Origin: Isochrysis galbana
Taxonomy: Eukaryota; Haptophyta; Isochrysidales; Isochrysidaceae
DNA length: 64,000 bases
NCBI GenBank assembly: GCA_018136815.1
Contig: CM030932.1
Span: forward strand, 3,088,614 to 3,152,613
Direction: 5' to 3'
Below the pieces are notes generated by a model, which ran no database searches, was not told the origin of the DNA, and saw only the letters and a program-made list of their open reading frames with translations. This document shows positions 10,901 through 21,415 of this stretch, one piece after another (the stretch's first letter is position 1; the number at the start of each line of letters is the position of its first letter). The position numbers and the translations under genes are program-made.

Positions 10901-11768
10901 CCAAGGGGGCGAAACTGGAAATACTGTACGAGGGATAGCGACACAGCCAATGCGATGCGCATCGTTGTCACAGGCTGGTACGGTCGGTCCGATGACACGG
11001 GAATCTGGAGGTTGGGGAAAGCGTCGTCGACTCATGCCATCAACATTGAACCAACTCCCCAGGGGTCGTCGTGGGGGGAGAGGCGGGTGTGGTGGCGGCA
11101 ACGGTGGGAGAGGCGGTGGTTGTGGGAGTGGGTGTGGGGGAAGGGGGAGGAGAGCTCGAGGAAATGCTTCTGACATCAAAAGGCTCGGAGGATGCAGTGG
11201 AAGGGGGGGGGGGATGGCGGCATTTCTTGTGCTTTGTCAGGTTCAAAGTTGATGGACCCCCTGCTTGCATTGCCCAGTGCGAGTCTCGCATTCGCACTCG
11301 AGATGGAGATGATGGTGTCCAGAATCGGCTCTGGTAGCAGAGTGGATGCGGCCGATGAATTCGTGACCGTTGCTGCGCTCGCCATGTCGGCAAAGGCCAG
11401 CCCAAGGAAGAGCACAGTAGTAGAAACAAATGGTGCACTCGCCGTCCGCATGACTCGGTCTAAAGAGCGCCTGCTGCCTCTTTGTCTCATCGTTGTCATG
11501 CTTGGCAACTGGCGCACAGAAAGGAGGAAGCAATCAAGCACAGAATCGAGTGCACTGTGAAGATTCAGGGATCGTTGAGGGCAGCATAAGACGCAACACA
11601 CTTATGGTGGGTCGGGTCGCCGACACATACCTTGCTCATTGTCGGCATCCAGATCCACTTCTGAGAATCCTGACGAGGGCTGGCTGAGGCGAGGTCATCC
11701 GAGCCGGTCTGCGATGCTGTCGCGTGACGCTCGTCGGCGAGTCCGATGAGACTGGTCGTGGTCGCCAT
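7964..11768 (-). CDS. FG-GAP/VCBS-repeat surface protein, copy 1 (frameshifted)
   Basis: Exon 1 is 11768-11631 and exon 2 runs 11508-7964, by comparison with the intact copy at 48677-52466. The protein has an N-terminal hydrophobic segment, a Pro-rich stretch, about 16 repeats of the type LALGDVDGDGxLDxxxGN (Ca-binding FG-GAP/VCBS blades that build a beta-propeller), then a Cys-rich tail (CxPCxAGxYxxxxG) like ephrin-receptor/TNFR modules. Such proteins are usually secreted or anchored outside the cell and bind partners. This copy has 11 G at 11203-11213 where copy 2 has 12 C, which breaks the frame between the hydrophobic N-terminus and the repeats. It also has a 12-bp in-frame insertion just after that and an extra pair of Ser codons near 10035. 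Either it is a recent pseudogene or the run was miscalled. Confidence 0.85.
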
Positions 11769-12339
11769 TGAGTGAGCTGTGGTACTCCTAGAGCATCGAG
11801 TCGAGAGCCCCAGCATCTTTCGATGTGCTGCTTCGAGAGAAGCGGACCTCCCCCCCCCCCCCCCCCCCCCCCCCTCCCCCCCCCCCCCTCCCCCCGCCCC
11901 CCTCTCCCTCTCCCTCTCCCCAGAGGTCTAGCTAGACGAGAGGAGAGGACAAGAACATTTAAGAGAGGAGAGGAAGAGAAGAGAAGACGAGAAGATTCGA
12001 CGCCCCTTTCCCCCGCCCGCGCGGACGCGGAGGGGGGGGGGGGGGGGGAGGCTTTCACGTTCGTGTTATCAATCCTACTCGAACACCTCGTACTTGAGAT
12101 CTGAGATCTGGAAGAGATTCGAGACCTCGCGCGCGCAGAGGCAGATGCACCTCCTCCTCGAGATCTAAGCCGTCGGCGGGTTAGCGGCCCTCTGCGCCCA
12201 TAGTCTTCACGTTTTGTGCGTATGTGTATAAGATGTCTGTGCCGCGTCCGCAGGTCACTGGAACTCCTGATGACTGTGTCTGTGCCGCGTCCGCAGGTCA
12301 CACGAGGAGCGACAGACAGCGTCACGGCGCCTGTGGTGC

Positions 12340-12700
12340 CCCCCGAGCGCCATCGCCGCTCGCATCTCGCATCGCGCCCCTGTAGTCACAGGATAAGATT
12401 CTCACTACATTCACGCGCACGCACATTCACACAAACGCACGCGAAACTAAGAGTGACAAAGTGAGAGCGTGCGCGGGGAACTTTCTGTGCCGCAAGAATG
12501 CCTCGCGCAGATTCGAAACGGCCGCGAATCCAAGAAGCAAGAAGATCGATCTCGCAGAGAGTCGAAGAAGAGTAGGAATCAAGGATATGTATGATGCGCG
12601 TGGACACGGTTTCGTCAAACTGGTTGCGAGGACACGGTTCCGTCAAGATGTCGGCAACCATTTACCATTTGATGTCCTTTGACGTGCTTGAGCGTGAGCC
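12340..12700 (-). repeat. copia 3'-end / LTR-like segment
   Basis: On the minus strand the segment opens with a short frame MVADILTEPCPRNQF (12661 downwards), the C-terminal end of a Ty1/copia RNase H, and continues through GCGGCCGTTTCGAATC, TTGCGGCACAGAAA and GTTTCGCGTGCGTTTGTG blocks. The same chain is at 47.55-47.87 kb (plus), and the non-coding part at 53.88-54.06 kb (plus) and 57.34-57.55 kb (minus). It is probably the 3' end and LTR of a copia element. No complete element is seen. Confidence 0.6.
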
Positions 12701-12839
12701 GTGAGCCTGCTTGCTGCTTGGGAGATAAGGATACCGTATCTGGGGAAGGGGCCGCATACAGCCGTATCTACCGTATCTGGGCACTGACTGGCGCCCGTGC
12801 CCCTATCCCGTACCTACCGTATCTATAAGAAAGCCGAGC

Positions 12840-13035
12840 CTAATACATGTGAAACCCTACATGTGAAAAACGTATTCACCGGTTTTCTACGGAGGCCAAA
12901 TACAGTCCGGTTTTACCGGTTTTGGTGACCGGCTCCGGTTTTGGTGACCCGGGACCGCAGGCCCCGCACGAGTGGGCGTCTGAGCGCGAGCGGCGAGCGA
13001 GCGAGCAGTGGCCGGCGGCCGGGGCCGCCGGCACC
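12840..13035. repeat. palindromic CCGGTTTT / GGCCAAATACAG repeat
   Basis: It contains CACATGTAGG-type ends (ACATGTGAAACCCTACATGTG) and then GTATTCACCGG, GGAGGCCAAATACAG and several CCGGTTTTGGTGACC units. Related blocks lie at 14.58-14.70, 20.30-20.52, 35.56-35.64 and 62.34-62.46 kb. No coding potential. Confidence 0.5.
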
Positions 13036-13039
13036 CCAA

Positions 13040-14085
13040 GCACAAGGTCCATCGTAGCATGGCAAAAGATTGGCCCACACCCCACCCTCTTCACGGGAAA
13101 AGGTTCCTCAGACCACCTCCCGCTACTAGGGCGACGTTCGACCTGATAGGGCACAACCCGGACCGCAAATACGACGTACGTATATAAATCTCGACCTTTT
13201 CGACGACGAACGCATCAGAGCCACCATCAACCACATATGGAAGGCAAACATCGACGCCGACACGCCGGACCACCTGGTCGGAGAGGCATGGCACAAAGCA
13301 AAAAAGGCGGTCGCATCATACCTGCTCTGGCTAACGAAAAACGAGGAGGAGCCCTCGCCGACAACACCCCTCGTAACGCAGCTAGCCCTGTTAAGCATCC
13401 AGTTGGCCGATGAAAAACCAAATCCAACTAAACTCGACAAAATAAAGGAGCTCAACGTAGCTATTAACACAATGAGATCGAAACGTACCCCTTCACGGAA
13501 GACGGCCTTTGAAGCACTCAAACACGAAGAAAGAATGACGAAGGAATTCTTCCGTCCTTTCCAAGCTAGGACTTCGAACCAAGCCATCCCCGAACTATGC
13601 GTCACAGCCGACTGGGAGAGCCCAGGCGAACCCGACAGGATAACAACCAAAAACGACCACGAGATCCGCAACCAACTGAGAAGGTACTACGTGTGGCTTT
13701 ACCAAGAAAGGGAAACAACGCGAGACAAGGAACTCGAGGAGGCACTCAAAGAGCACCCCCTCGCCGACAACGACGCGATACAACTTGAAGGCAAAATCAC
13801 GATGGAGGAACTCGTATCGGCGATGCATAGCATAGGTAGGGGCAAAAGCTCCGGGCCCGATGCGCTACCGGCGGAATTTTATTCTAGCTTTGAGACACTA
13901 GTAAAACACGACTTTCTGCGGATGCTAAACACGGCCTTGTCAGAGGGAGAGCTACACTATTCCGTGAGAGAGGGAGATATCATACTCTTGTACAAAAAAG
14001 GCGACGCGAGAGACCCTCGGAACTATAGACCAATAACCCTATTGCAGAGTGATTACAAGATACTAGCAAAAATACTAACAAATTA
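13040..14085 (+). pseudogene. LINE copy B: endonuclease end and RT fragment
   Basis: It starts in the end of the APE endonuclease (KIGPHPTLFTGKGSSDHLPL, to about 13125), then a frameshift near 13130, then the linker and RT start (main open part 13403-14085): GRGKSSGPDALPAEFY and YRPITLLQSDYKILAKIL. It stops at TAA 14083-14085 where a hairpin element begins. Compared with copy A the protein is clearly homologous but diverged, including an in-frame deletion. Without the catalytic RT palm it cannot be active. Confidence 0.83.
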
Positions 14086-14089
14086 AGTG

Positions 14090-14426
14090 CAGGTGAGGCT
14101 GGGGCATGGCCCTGGCCCCTCCTGCCTCTCCCTCGCTGGCTCTCGAGCCCCTGCCGGTCGACAGGAGCTGGCTGGGGGCTCCTGATCAGGGGGGCCCAGG
14201 GGAGGAGGGGTTGGTCAGAGCGAGAAGCAGGCCAACGCGGGCCAGGGCGTGCGATCTGTGCCCGACTCTCAGGGAGAGTCTGGGCAGGCTGGGTGAGTCC
14301 CCCCTACATACTACATGCCAAGAGGCAGCGCAGGGGGGTGGATGGTTCTCGCCCCCCATGAGGGGAGTCAAGAGAGTGGGGGGGGCACGAGGCCCCCCTC
14401 CATGGCGACCAATCATAAGATTAGTG
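14090..14426 (-). mobile_element. terminal-hairpin element family M, diverged copy 2
   Basis: It ends at 14408-14426 with the hairpin ACCAATC-ATAA-GATTAGTG, preceded by GGGGGGCACGAGGCCCCCC and CCCCCCATGAGGGG hairpins. The minus strand reads RHGGGPRAPPTLLTP, the diverged form of the family peptide. The body (GGCCCTGGCCCCTCCTGCCTCTCCCTCGCTGGC) matches 40.25-40.29 kb. It truncates LINE copy B. Confidence 0.65.
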
Positions 14427-14992
14427 AGACCTCAGTATAAACATACAGAGGTTAGAATGAGCATCCACGATGCATGAGATGGATGTATCCATGATAGATA
14501 TGCATCTATGATGCACATATCACATACACATATCATGGATGTATCCATGATACCATGATACCCCCTTACTCTAACGTAAACCGTTGTTTGTGTAAAGGAG
14601 CCTGTTTTTCGGCCTGTTTTTGACTTTTTTGTGTAATCCAAAAACAGCTGTTTTTACTGTTCTTCTTCGGCTGTTGGACTGTTTTTCACATGTAGGTTTT
14701 CGACCCTGACCCCTGACCGTAAAAGTAAAAACAAACGGGGTCCACCGACCACCGAGCACCGAGGTTTCACCCCGGTATTTGACGTCAAACGCCGAGTGAA
14801 CCTCAAGCGAAACTCCCACAAAACCCCTCGAAAATCGCTACAGTGCATTCTCACCCACCCGAACTCGAGACTTACCTATCACTTATTACCTATACCTACC
14901 GTGATGTTAAAAAAACTCGACTTAGAGTTCAGTTGGCATTTAGTTACTCTGGTTCCTCGAATGAGAGGTTCGCGGGAAGAGCCACGGGAATA
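14427..14992. other. repeat fragments; no gene
   Basis: 14430-14570 (CCTCAGTATAAACATACAGAGGTTAGAATGAG, then repeated ATGGATGTATCCATGATA palindromes) is shared with 57560-57680 and, inverted, 53795-53860. 14580-14700 carries CTGTTTTT/AAAAACAG palindromes ending CACATGTAGG, as at 35.6 kb. 14790-14990 is probably the promoter region of the following gene. Confidence 0.5.
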
Positions 14993-15427
14993 ATGTCGTT
15001 TGCTTCTCCGGCGGTGCGGCGGGTGCGACGGGAGGAGGGGGCCAGCTCTCCAGGCTGCTCGCTGCTGCAGGTGCGCAGCGCAGCTGAGATGCGTCCTGAG
15101 CCCGTGCCGCGCAGAGAGCTCCCGCTCTCGCTCGTGCCGCTCGCACACGACGAGCCCTTCCGGCTCGCCTGCTGGGGCTGCGGCATGCCACCGCCGCCTG
15201 CGACGCCGAGCAAGCTCAAACTCGCAGCGCTCGCGCCCCACCGGCAGTGCGGCATCTGCGTCAAACAGTGCCGTTCGCCAGCTGCATGTTTCTGCTCGAG
15301 CGCGTGCGCCACACTCAACTGGAAGAGGCATCTGGCGTGGCATGCAGACCGGAACCGGCCGCCACTCATTGAAGCGGAGGGCAATGGAGAGCACATGGGG
15401 TTGCGAACACCTACAGGCGACGGTTGA
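14993..15427 (+). CDS. MYND-type zinc-finger protein (144 aa)
   Basis: The 144-residue frame has one zinc-finger region: C60-x2-C63, then C86-x2-C89, then C-x-C (99, 101)-x3-C105-x7-H113-x3-H117. The segment CFCSSACATLNWKRHLAWH matches the second half of a MYND finger (YCSxxCQxxxWxxHxxxC), with His in place of the last Cys. MYND fingers bind peptides in other proteins. The N-terminal 55 residues are basic then hydrophobic and not recognised. An in-frame ATG upstream at 14843 is possible; I chose 14993 because the frame before it looks non-coding. A further exon cannot be excluded. Confidence 0.6.
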   Translation: MSFASPAVRRVRREEGASSPGCSLLQVRSAAEMRPEPVPRRELPLSLVPLAHDEPFRLACWGCGMPPPPATPSKLKLAALAPHRQCGICVKQCRSPAACFCSSACATLNWKRHLAWHADRNRPPLIEAEGNGEHMGLRTPTGDG

Positions 15428-15965
15428 GCGCGTAGGGCTCTAAAGTAAAGCCTGTAGTATCGATTGGGTAGGGAAACAGAGCTGCCGCCGCATACCCTGG
15501 GATGTATGCATTCATCGGCGAGAAGACCTTCTGCCCTCCCACACATGGTAACCCATAGCAGCCAGTCTGCTGATTCTATCACACAACTTTCTATACGCAA
15601 GATTCGAGGGTCCAATGCCAGTTGTTGTGCTGGCTCAAACTGACAGCATGCACCGCATCCACATCATGCTTGACAACCCACTTACACCGTAAACGCAACC
15701 AGTATTCACACGTGCCTGAGCTAGAGAACAATGAAGCCCAAGAGGAACGTGTCCACTTGTGGTTGATGTCATCTTGTGAATGACATTGAGCCAAATTGAT
15801 CGAACATTTGTGTACTCTGAATGTCTTTAGGTCTTGGCCCCGGGGTGTGATTTGCGAGCACGCCACATGACTCATGGATCGTGCTCAGGCGCGCACGGTC
15901 CACGTTCGCTCTTAGCGGCACACCGAAGCCGAACGATCGGGAGTATACTACTACTACTGTCAACA
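15428..15965. other. no gene seen
   Basis: This is the 3' flank of the MYND gene. I see no repeat family, RNA gene or plausible frame. Confidence 0.5.
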
Positions 15966-16090
15966 GGGCAGTGTGCTCCTGGCAAGCCATAAGGCGTGCC
16001 AGGAGGGTGGGTGTGGGTGGTTCCTCCCCCACGGCAGGAGAGGAGCGGAGACAGGGGGGGGGCTTGTGGCCCCCCTGTTGCGGGTGGGGG
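15966..16090 (-). mobile_element. terminal-hairpin element family M, short copy 3
   Basis: It shares GGGCAGTGTGCTCCTGGCAAGCC, the CTCCTGGCA...TGCCAGGAG stem, GGTGGTTCCTCCCCCACGG and the G/C hairpin with the other copies but lacks the terminal ATAA-loop hairpin. The minus strand reads SSPAVGEEPPTPTLLARLMACQE, the family peptide with a two-codon insertion. Confidence 0.65.
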
Positions 16091-16467
16091 GAGGGATATT
16101 TTTGGATGCGTGCTATACTTAGCACGCCCATCTCCCACCCCTCCTCGGTCCGGCAACTGCAGATTTCCCCTCGCGTGGAAATTAACCCCGCGTTCCGAGA
16201 GCTCTCTTCATTCCTCTATCACCGTCTCGCTCCTCGTCCTTTCGGCAGTTCTCCCCCGATTACTCGCTAGTGTAAATGGTCCGTTTATGTTAGTCTTTTG
16301 TGTCATCGCCACCGTTCACTTTTTGTTTTCTCTGTTCCGTCCTCCTTCGTGATCTGCGCCGGTCCCGTTGCCTCCATCATGTCTGCCCCTGCCGTCACTC
16401 AGTTCGCATCCGAGCATTCGGGAGGGGTCCACGCCGGGCCTGGCACGGAGGAGTGGCTCTTTGAATA
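16091..16467 (+). other. leader-like sequence with a short open frame
   Basis: A short frame starts at 16378 (MSAPAVTQFASEHSGG) and ends at TAA near 16467, where a LINE tail is inserted. The upstream DNA is pyrimidine-rich, like the leaders before the ATGs at 55736, 58760 and 61238. Possibly the start of a broken retroelement gag; not proven. Confidence 0.25.
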
Positions 16468-16541
16468 AAAAAGCGCATCTGAAGATTCCGGGCTAACACC
16501 TACTACAGGACTGCCAAAAAATGCGTAAAATTAGTCGGAGT
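16468..16541 (-). mobile_element. very short LINE 3' tail insertion
   Basis: The minus strand reads AGTAGGTGTTAGCCCGGAAT then CTTCAGATGCGC and a T-run, the LINE tail, after 5' truncation to about 50 bp. GGAGTGGCTCTTTGA at 16453-16467 is repeated as GGAGTGGCTCTCTTTGA at 16542-16558, a likely target duplication with a CT slippage. Confidence 0.6.
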
Positions 16542-16549
16542 GGAGTGGC

Positions 16550-16865
16550 TCTCTTTGAGCCTGCCCTTGGTCTGTTGGGCTCTGCAGACTGCAGACTGCT
16601 GTCCCATGCATGGCCCATGGGCCATGGGCCATGGGGAGGGCCAGCATGTCTGCATGTCTGTTGTGCATGATGTGGCCGGGGCCACGGGCCGTGTGGCGCG
16701 GCGCGAGTCGCACGCACCTGGCCTCGGCCTCTGACGGTGGACGCGGCCGCTTCGCTTGCGAGCGACTGCTCCATGGGAGCTAGGAGGCCGCCCTCGGCGG
16801 GGGGGCCGACGGAGAGGAAGGGCGGCCGCCAGCGCGCTCCATGGCAACTGACTATAAAGTTAGTT
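16550..16865 (-). mobile_element. LINE 5'-end-like fragment with ATAA-loop hairpin
   Basis: The hairpin AACTGACT-ATAA-AGTTAGTT (16846-16865) is followed on the minus strand by GCCATGGAGCGCGC, giving the MERA start, but the frame closes after about 20 codons. The GCGCTCC/GGAGCGC motif of the MERA group is combined here with the ATAA-loop hairpin of family M, which links the two families. 16608-16640 is a run of CCATGGG palindromes. Confidence 0.5.
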
Positions 16866-17311
16866 ATGTTAAAGTGACATATGCGTACACGCGCCCACCA
16901 CCTTCACCAATCTACAAAGTGAGACGGTAGACGGAGTAGAGGCGACCTAAGTAAGACACACAAGAAGCATGGCACACATACACGCCCCACCACTGCACAA
17001 TCAATCACAAAGAACACAACCATCTCAGCCCAGCCTCTCTCCGTCAACTCCGATACCTAAGACAACCAACGCGGCTGTTCTGATCGAACGCACTAGCGCA
17101 CAACTTAAGGGACCACACGCCTCGCTCCTATTCTCCACGTCTCGAACGGCCCATATGCGTCTTGGGGCAGACAGCACGACGAGCAACCGCCCAAGGACAA
17201 TTAAGTCTGCTGGCATAGCCCTGCGCCGGAGACCTCGCTTTCACAATAGATGACGCGTCACGCAGCGTTGCACATAGCCACGAGCCACAGCGCGGCAGAG
17301 TGGCCCTAGAG

Positions 17312-19860
17312 CTACATGGTAATGGTGGAAAAAACGGGGTTGTGCCGGCATACGCTAGGCCCGTACTCCTCGTATTGTTGGCGGGTGTGCACAACGTTGC
17401 CAAACTCAGGAGTGGAGGCGAGCATCGAGCCACCGAACCAGACAGCGAAGCGCTGCATGTGGTGCGAGATCACGTTGACCTGCAATCCAGTGACGAGGCG
17501 GATGCAAGGGTTGCTAGAGCGTGCAGCGGGCTCTCGCTAGTAGTAGCACTCGGCTCATGGCGCCGCACTGTGGCTTCGAACACGAGGACAAACAGGGCAA
17601 AGTGCACCTCCGTTGGTTGTGGCTTGATGGTGCCGCCCGATAGGGCTTCGCTCTTGCGCGACCGCTCGTCGACACAGCGTTTAATGTCGCGCTGCAGGCG
17701 CCGGCCAAAGTCCTTGAACATGGTTGAACCGCCCGAGAGAACAATGTGCTTGTACAAGCCTCGGCGACAGTCGATGGGCGAAGCCTGAATGGTTGCGTCC
17801 ACAACCTGACAGCCGCCAGGATCGGAGGCTCGTGGATCGCGATCAAAGTGTGCGCCTATACGCTCACCGCGCACGCGCGGCCAAACAGCGAGCCCAGCGT
17901 TTCATACGACATGGCCAGAGCAATCCTTAGCCGTCCTCGCCCGCTCAAGACTGCGAGTTTTGCGTCGCAATCTCTCCTCCGAGCCCAAGTTCGACGTCCA
18001 CCCGTTGGCCCCCTCCCTCTCCGCACTAGCATATCCCGATGGACGCCGTGAGACCACGGCACAAGCGTGCTGCAACCCTGCGTGAGCCACACATGCACAC
18101 CTTGGGCAATGGCGTGGTATAGTCAGGATTGCAGATTTCGGGGTTGAAAAAGATCTCGGGCCCCAAGAAGCGTTCGTATGCAACGTCCACTTTCCACGGC
18201 TGCCCCTTCTTCGTGTTTCCAGCGGTTTCCTTGACCCATCTGTGTGCGAAGAGGCGAGATGGTGACGCGAGGCGGCCATGCCGCTCCGATGCGGGAGCGC
18301 TAATTGTGTGGTTAAATCAGGCTCGCCGCAACCTGCAGAAGAGGGCCGTGCGTCTCTGCGAACCTGCGCGGGTCTTCGTCGTACTTCTTGAATTCCTTGG
18401 CCATGTCGGGGCAGACGTAGCAATACTGCTCCTTGACACGGCGCGCCACTTCCATGGCCTCGTCCGCCGGCATCCCCGCCTCGCGCTCGCGCATGAGCGT
18501 CTGGATGAAGTTTGTGATGTCTCTTCCGGCCATGGGAATGTGCTTGATGCAGGAGCCGATGACGTAGCCGTCCGCAACGGGGATCACATGCGTCACACCG
18601 TCGCCGGCGTCAATCACAGTGCCGGTCAATGAGCGCTCGGTCACTTGCTTGGAACTGAGTCGGCAGCAGGATGGGAAGGTCGAGCCGGATGGCTTGCAGG
18701 CGCCCAGCAGCTGTCCGTGGTGAAGGGTCGAGCGCGGTGCACACTCACGTCCAAGAAGCTGCTAGCGCGAGCACGGCCTGAACTGCGATGTACAGACCCT
18801 TCACATTGTACGTTTCGAACATTATTTCGGCAGTGAGCTCGCGATTCTCGGGCGTGTTTAGTGGCGGCTCAGTGAGGAGAAAGTTGTGCTCCTGAAGGCA
18901 TAGCGGGGCACCCCAGCCGATGAGGATGCCCTTTGTAGCAGATGGGCCCAGGCTAGAAATAGTGACGAGAAGCTCACCTCTGGGTCGCATCGTAGAAAGT
19001 CGAACATGCACCTCTGCCAGTATCGCTCCATCGAGTCCCAGTTCTCGACTATGCCATGCCGAATCGGGTAGTTCACGGTGTATTCATTCGTTCTCGCCAT
19101 AGCCTCGTCGCCAATCCAAAAGTCGAGGTCCTCCACGCCCTGCCAGTCCTTCCTGGCCTGCGAGCGAGCGAGGCGTCGGCAAGCGTGATGGGCCACCTCT
19201 CGTCCTCTCTCTCCCCCTTTACTGTCTGCCGTTCTCCCTTCCTCTTGATCCTTGCTCTCCTTTCCACGCGTGCCAAACCCCTCATGCATCCCTTTCCTCT
19301 CTTTCTCCTCAGCCTCGTTTGCGTTCTCCTCCATGGCTCTCTAAAGTCTCCCTCAGCTCTCTCCCTCGTACCCCTGCTTCTCTCCTACCCTTCTCACTCT
19401 GGCAACCTCCTCTCGTGGCTTCCTCTCACTCCTTCACCCGCTGCCCCCTCTGCCTCCCCCCCCCCCCCCCTTGTCCCTCTTCCTCACTCTGCCACCGCCC
19501 TTCCCTCTCGCCATCCCTCCCTGCGCCCCTCCATCCTTCCATTCTTTCCCCGTCCCCACCTCTCAACAATCTCCCTCCCTCTCTCCACTGCTCCCCCCCG
19601 CCCCTTCTCTTCCTCTCCCTCTTCCTCGCTGCCCCCCCCTCCCCCCCGGTCTCCCTCCCTCTCTCGCCCTCCCCCCGCCGCCCCTCTCCCCCCCCTCCCG
19701 CCCCTCTCTCTCCCTGCCTCGGGACGTGCCTCCCGCTCACGTTCTTGGGGTCCTTAGTCGCGATGACCGACGGGATGATGAACGACGGCTCCATGTTCCC
19801 CGCGTACCCCATCTTGGCGTAGCCCGTCCCATTGTCGATGACCACCGCGGGCTTCTCCAT
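17312..19860 (-). CDS. ARP3: actin-related protein 3 (ARP3), Arp2/3 complex
   Basis: Seven exons can be read on the minus strand: 19860-19741, 19157-18978, 18891-18749, 18654-18364, 18239-18101, 17805-17608 and 17479-17312. All introns are GT-AG and the phases agree, giving 412 residues (human ARP3 has 418). Signatures: phosphate-1 loop [15 protein letters not shown] (from residue 7), [11 protein letters not shown]3-specific [58 protein letters not shown], phosphate-2 loop and hinge, [33 protein letters not shown] and [16 protein letters not shown]. It ends [11 protein letters not shown]3 with ARP2 nucleates branched actin filaments in the cytoplasm. Intron 1 (583 bp) is almost pure pyrimidine on the plus strand. 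No damage seen, so the gene is probably functional. Confidence 0.96.
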
Positions 19861-20039
19861 GCGAGAGAGAGAGCGGGAGGAGAGGGGTTCACGAGGGGGG
19901 AGGGGCCTCCGAGAAGATGTAATAAACCGAGTGAAATTATGAAAGGGACGGGCGGAGAGGTTGGAGTGCGCCGGGCGTGAAGGCGCACCGAGAGCACCCG
20001 AGGACTACTCATATCTATGAGGGTGAATAAATATAAAAC

Positions 20040-20300
20040 GAAGTGAGGGAGCCGGCTGGCTGCAGGCGGCCGGCCGTGGGATGTAGTAGTAGTAGATACC
20101 ATTTACTACTAGAAGATACTACTTAGGCTCCAAGTGGACGATGTAAAGACTTTACAGCCCCCAATCCGGTCCACACAAAAAATGTGCAGCCCCCAAGCCC
20201 CGCTACAGTAGTAGTAGTAGATACCATCATAGCGGGTAGTATCTATTTGTGGCCTCTGCCTGCTGCTGCCTCTGTGCCTCGGTGGTAGCAGAGTCCTACT
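20040..20300. repeat. GTAGTAGTAGATACCAT direct repeat pair
   Basis: GTAGTAGTAGTAGATACCAT occurs at 20084-20103 and again at about 20208-20228, bracketing about 105 bp that contains TTACTACTAGAAGATACTAC and the near-duplicate phrase GCAGCCCCCAA. It could be a target duplication around a small insertion, or a minisatellite. Confidence 0.4.
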
Positions 20301-20304
20301 CGGT

Positions 20305-20540
20305 AAGCACGGTTTTACCGTGTTTGTGTTTGTACGGAAGCCAAAAACAGCCCGTTGTCACCGTGTTTCAAACGCCCTCCCTGCTAGCACTAGCACCATG
20401 CCGTGTTTGCAACGTTCCCGTGTTGTGTTTCTAGCCTAGTTGGGAGCTACGTATTCACCGTATTTGGCCGAAGGCCAAATACAGACCATATTTGCCGTAT
20501 TTGAACCCCCCCCCATGTTGTGCCCCTCCGTATTTGGACG
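20305..20540. repeat. GGCCAAA-palindrome repeats
   Basis: CACGGTTTTACCGTG...GAAGCCAAAAACAG (20308-20360) is followed by GTATTTGGCCGAAGGCCAAATAC (20459-20482, a perfect palindrome) and TTTGCCGTATTTG. This is the same family as 12.84, 14.6, 35.6 and 62.4 kb. Non-coding. Confidence 0.5.
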
Positions 20541-20579
20541 GTGGCGCGCGCCCGCGCCCGCACACGCGCGCCCGCGCGG

Positions 20580-20945
20580 CTAGCAGCGGATTGCCGCACA
20601 AGAAATCGATCAAGTGGTCCTTCATCACATTGTCCCACCCATCTGATAGAATCGAACGACTTTTACTAAGCAACTGCTGACGCAATGGCTCAAGCTCGCG
20701 CGACAACCTAGCTCCTAGCTACAGTATCATCCAACAAAGCACCATGCAAACCTCAAACCTTTGCGATTCGGTCCTTTGTACGAAGGAGGGGCCGTCTTGA
20801 GTGCCGCAATCATCGCCGCAAACTTTATTGGATGGTCCGCCGTTGTAGCCGGGATGTTACACGCATAAAAATACTCGGCGATCGCCGCGTCGCACGCCTT
20901 CTCCTTCTTCGCATCCGCGTTGAAGCTCAGGGTGGTTTGACCACC
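20580..20945 (-). pseudogene. hAT-type transposase (DUF659 region) fragment
   Basis: On the minus strand, 20940-20770 reads AAIAEYFYACNIPATTADHP...PPSYKGPNRK, and 20706-20590 reads LRQQLLSKSRSILSDGWDNV then MKDHLIDFL. These are the FFxxxxIPFxxxxHP...PSYxxPS and SDGWxN...LINF motifs that open the hAT/DUF659 transposase core (the D in SDGW is catalytic). The two pieces are offset in frame, so there is an intron or break at about 20710-20770. The rest of the transposase is missing. Confidence 0.7.
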
Positions 20946-21163
20946 ACTGAGCCGCTGAGCCGGGGTTGGCGGCTGCCCGCAGCGGCCACCCCCTCGGCAA
21001 GCCTCTGTGCAAGCGGCGCAGCAGCCGCTTCATCCACCTGCCTCACTGCCTCCTTCTGCTTCTTCTTCTCAGTCTTCGCCACCTCGAGAACATCCATCTC
21101 CCACGCACAGGCGCCGCCGCCCAAGCGGCCTCTCAATCGTTCGCAGCACTCCGCCCCTTTGCT

Positions 21164-21400
21164 ATTGGCATGGACGAGCCCGAAGTCGAGGCCGCCGCTC
21201 GTCACGCCATCCGCGCCTTTGAGCTGCTCCCCACTCGCCCTGCCACCGGCCCCTTCGCCCTTCACCACAAATGCTCCTTGAGAAGCTTCCTGACTCCCTC
21301 TCCTCCCTCCGCACCGACGAGCTACGCAAGCTCTACGAGACCGACATCATGGGACATGTCGACCGGCCGGGCCTGTGTCTCGTGCTCGCGCACGAGGTCA
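21164..21400 (+). CDS. hypothetical protein, 5' part only
   Basis: An ATG at 21172 opens MDEPEVEAAARHAIRAFELL. A second frame offset by one base reads EKLPDSLSSLRTDELRKLYETD and then HVDRPGLCLVLAHE up to a possible donor (GAG|GTCAGT) at about 21396. Both look like real coding sequence (charged, amphipathic), which suggests one gene with a one-base error near 21270. I do not recognise the family. A hairpin element begins about 20 bp after the donor-like site. Confidence 0.35.
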
Positions 21401-21415
21401 GTGCCGTGGCTTTGT

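Larger units (their letters stand above)
7866..12765. repeat. left arm of large inverted repeat
   Basis: It matches 47475-52560 in opposite orientation: the FG-GAP gene, its upstream polypyrimidine region, the copia-derived segment (12.34-12.70 kb) and the AGATACGGTATC/CCCAAGCAGGCTCA block. Outer border: AAATCTTCATATG at 7866. Inner border: about 12765. Arms are about 4.9-5.1 kb; they differ by scattered substitutions and by large length changes in the homopolymer-rich 11.8-12.1 kb region. Confidence 0.88.

Noticed and set aside
8487-10938. Plus-strand frames across the FG-GAP gene
   Set aside because: They are antisense of the repeat-rich gene; the Ser/Pro-rich repeats simply mirror the DxDGDG codons, and the same happens opposite copy 2.
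19056-19757. Long plus-strand open frame over ARP3 intron 1 and exon 2
   Set aside because: Pyrimidine-rich intron and the antisense of a confirmed exon; low-complexity Pro/Ser/Leu translation.
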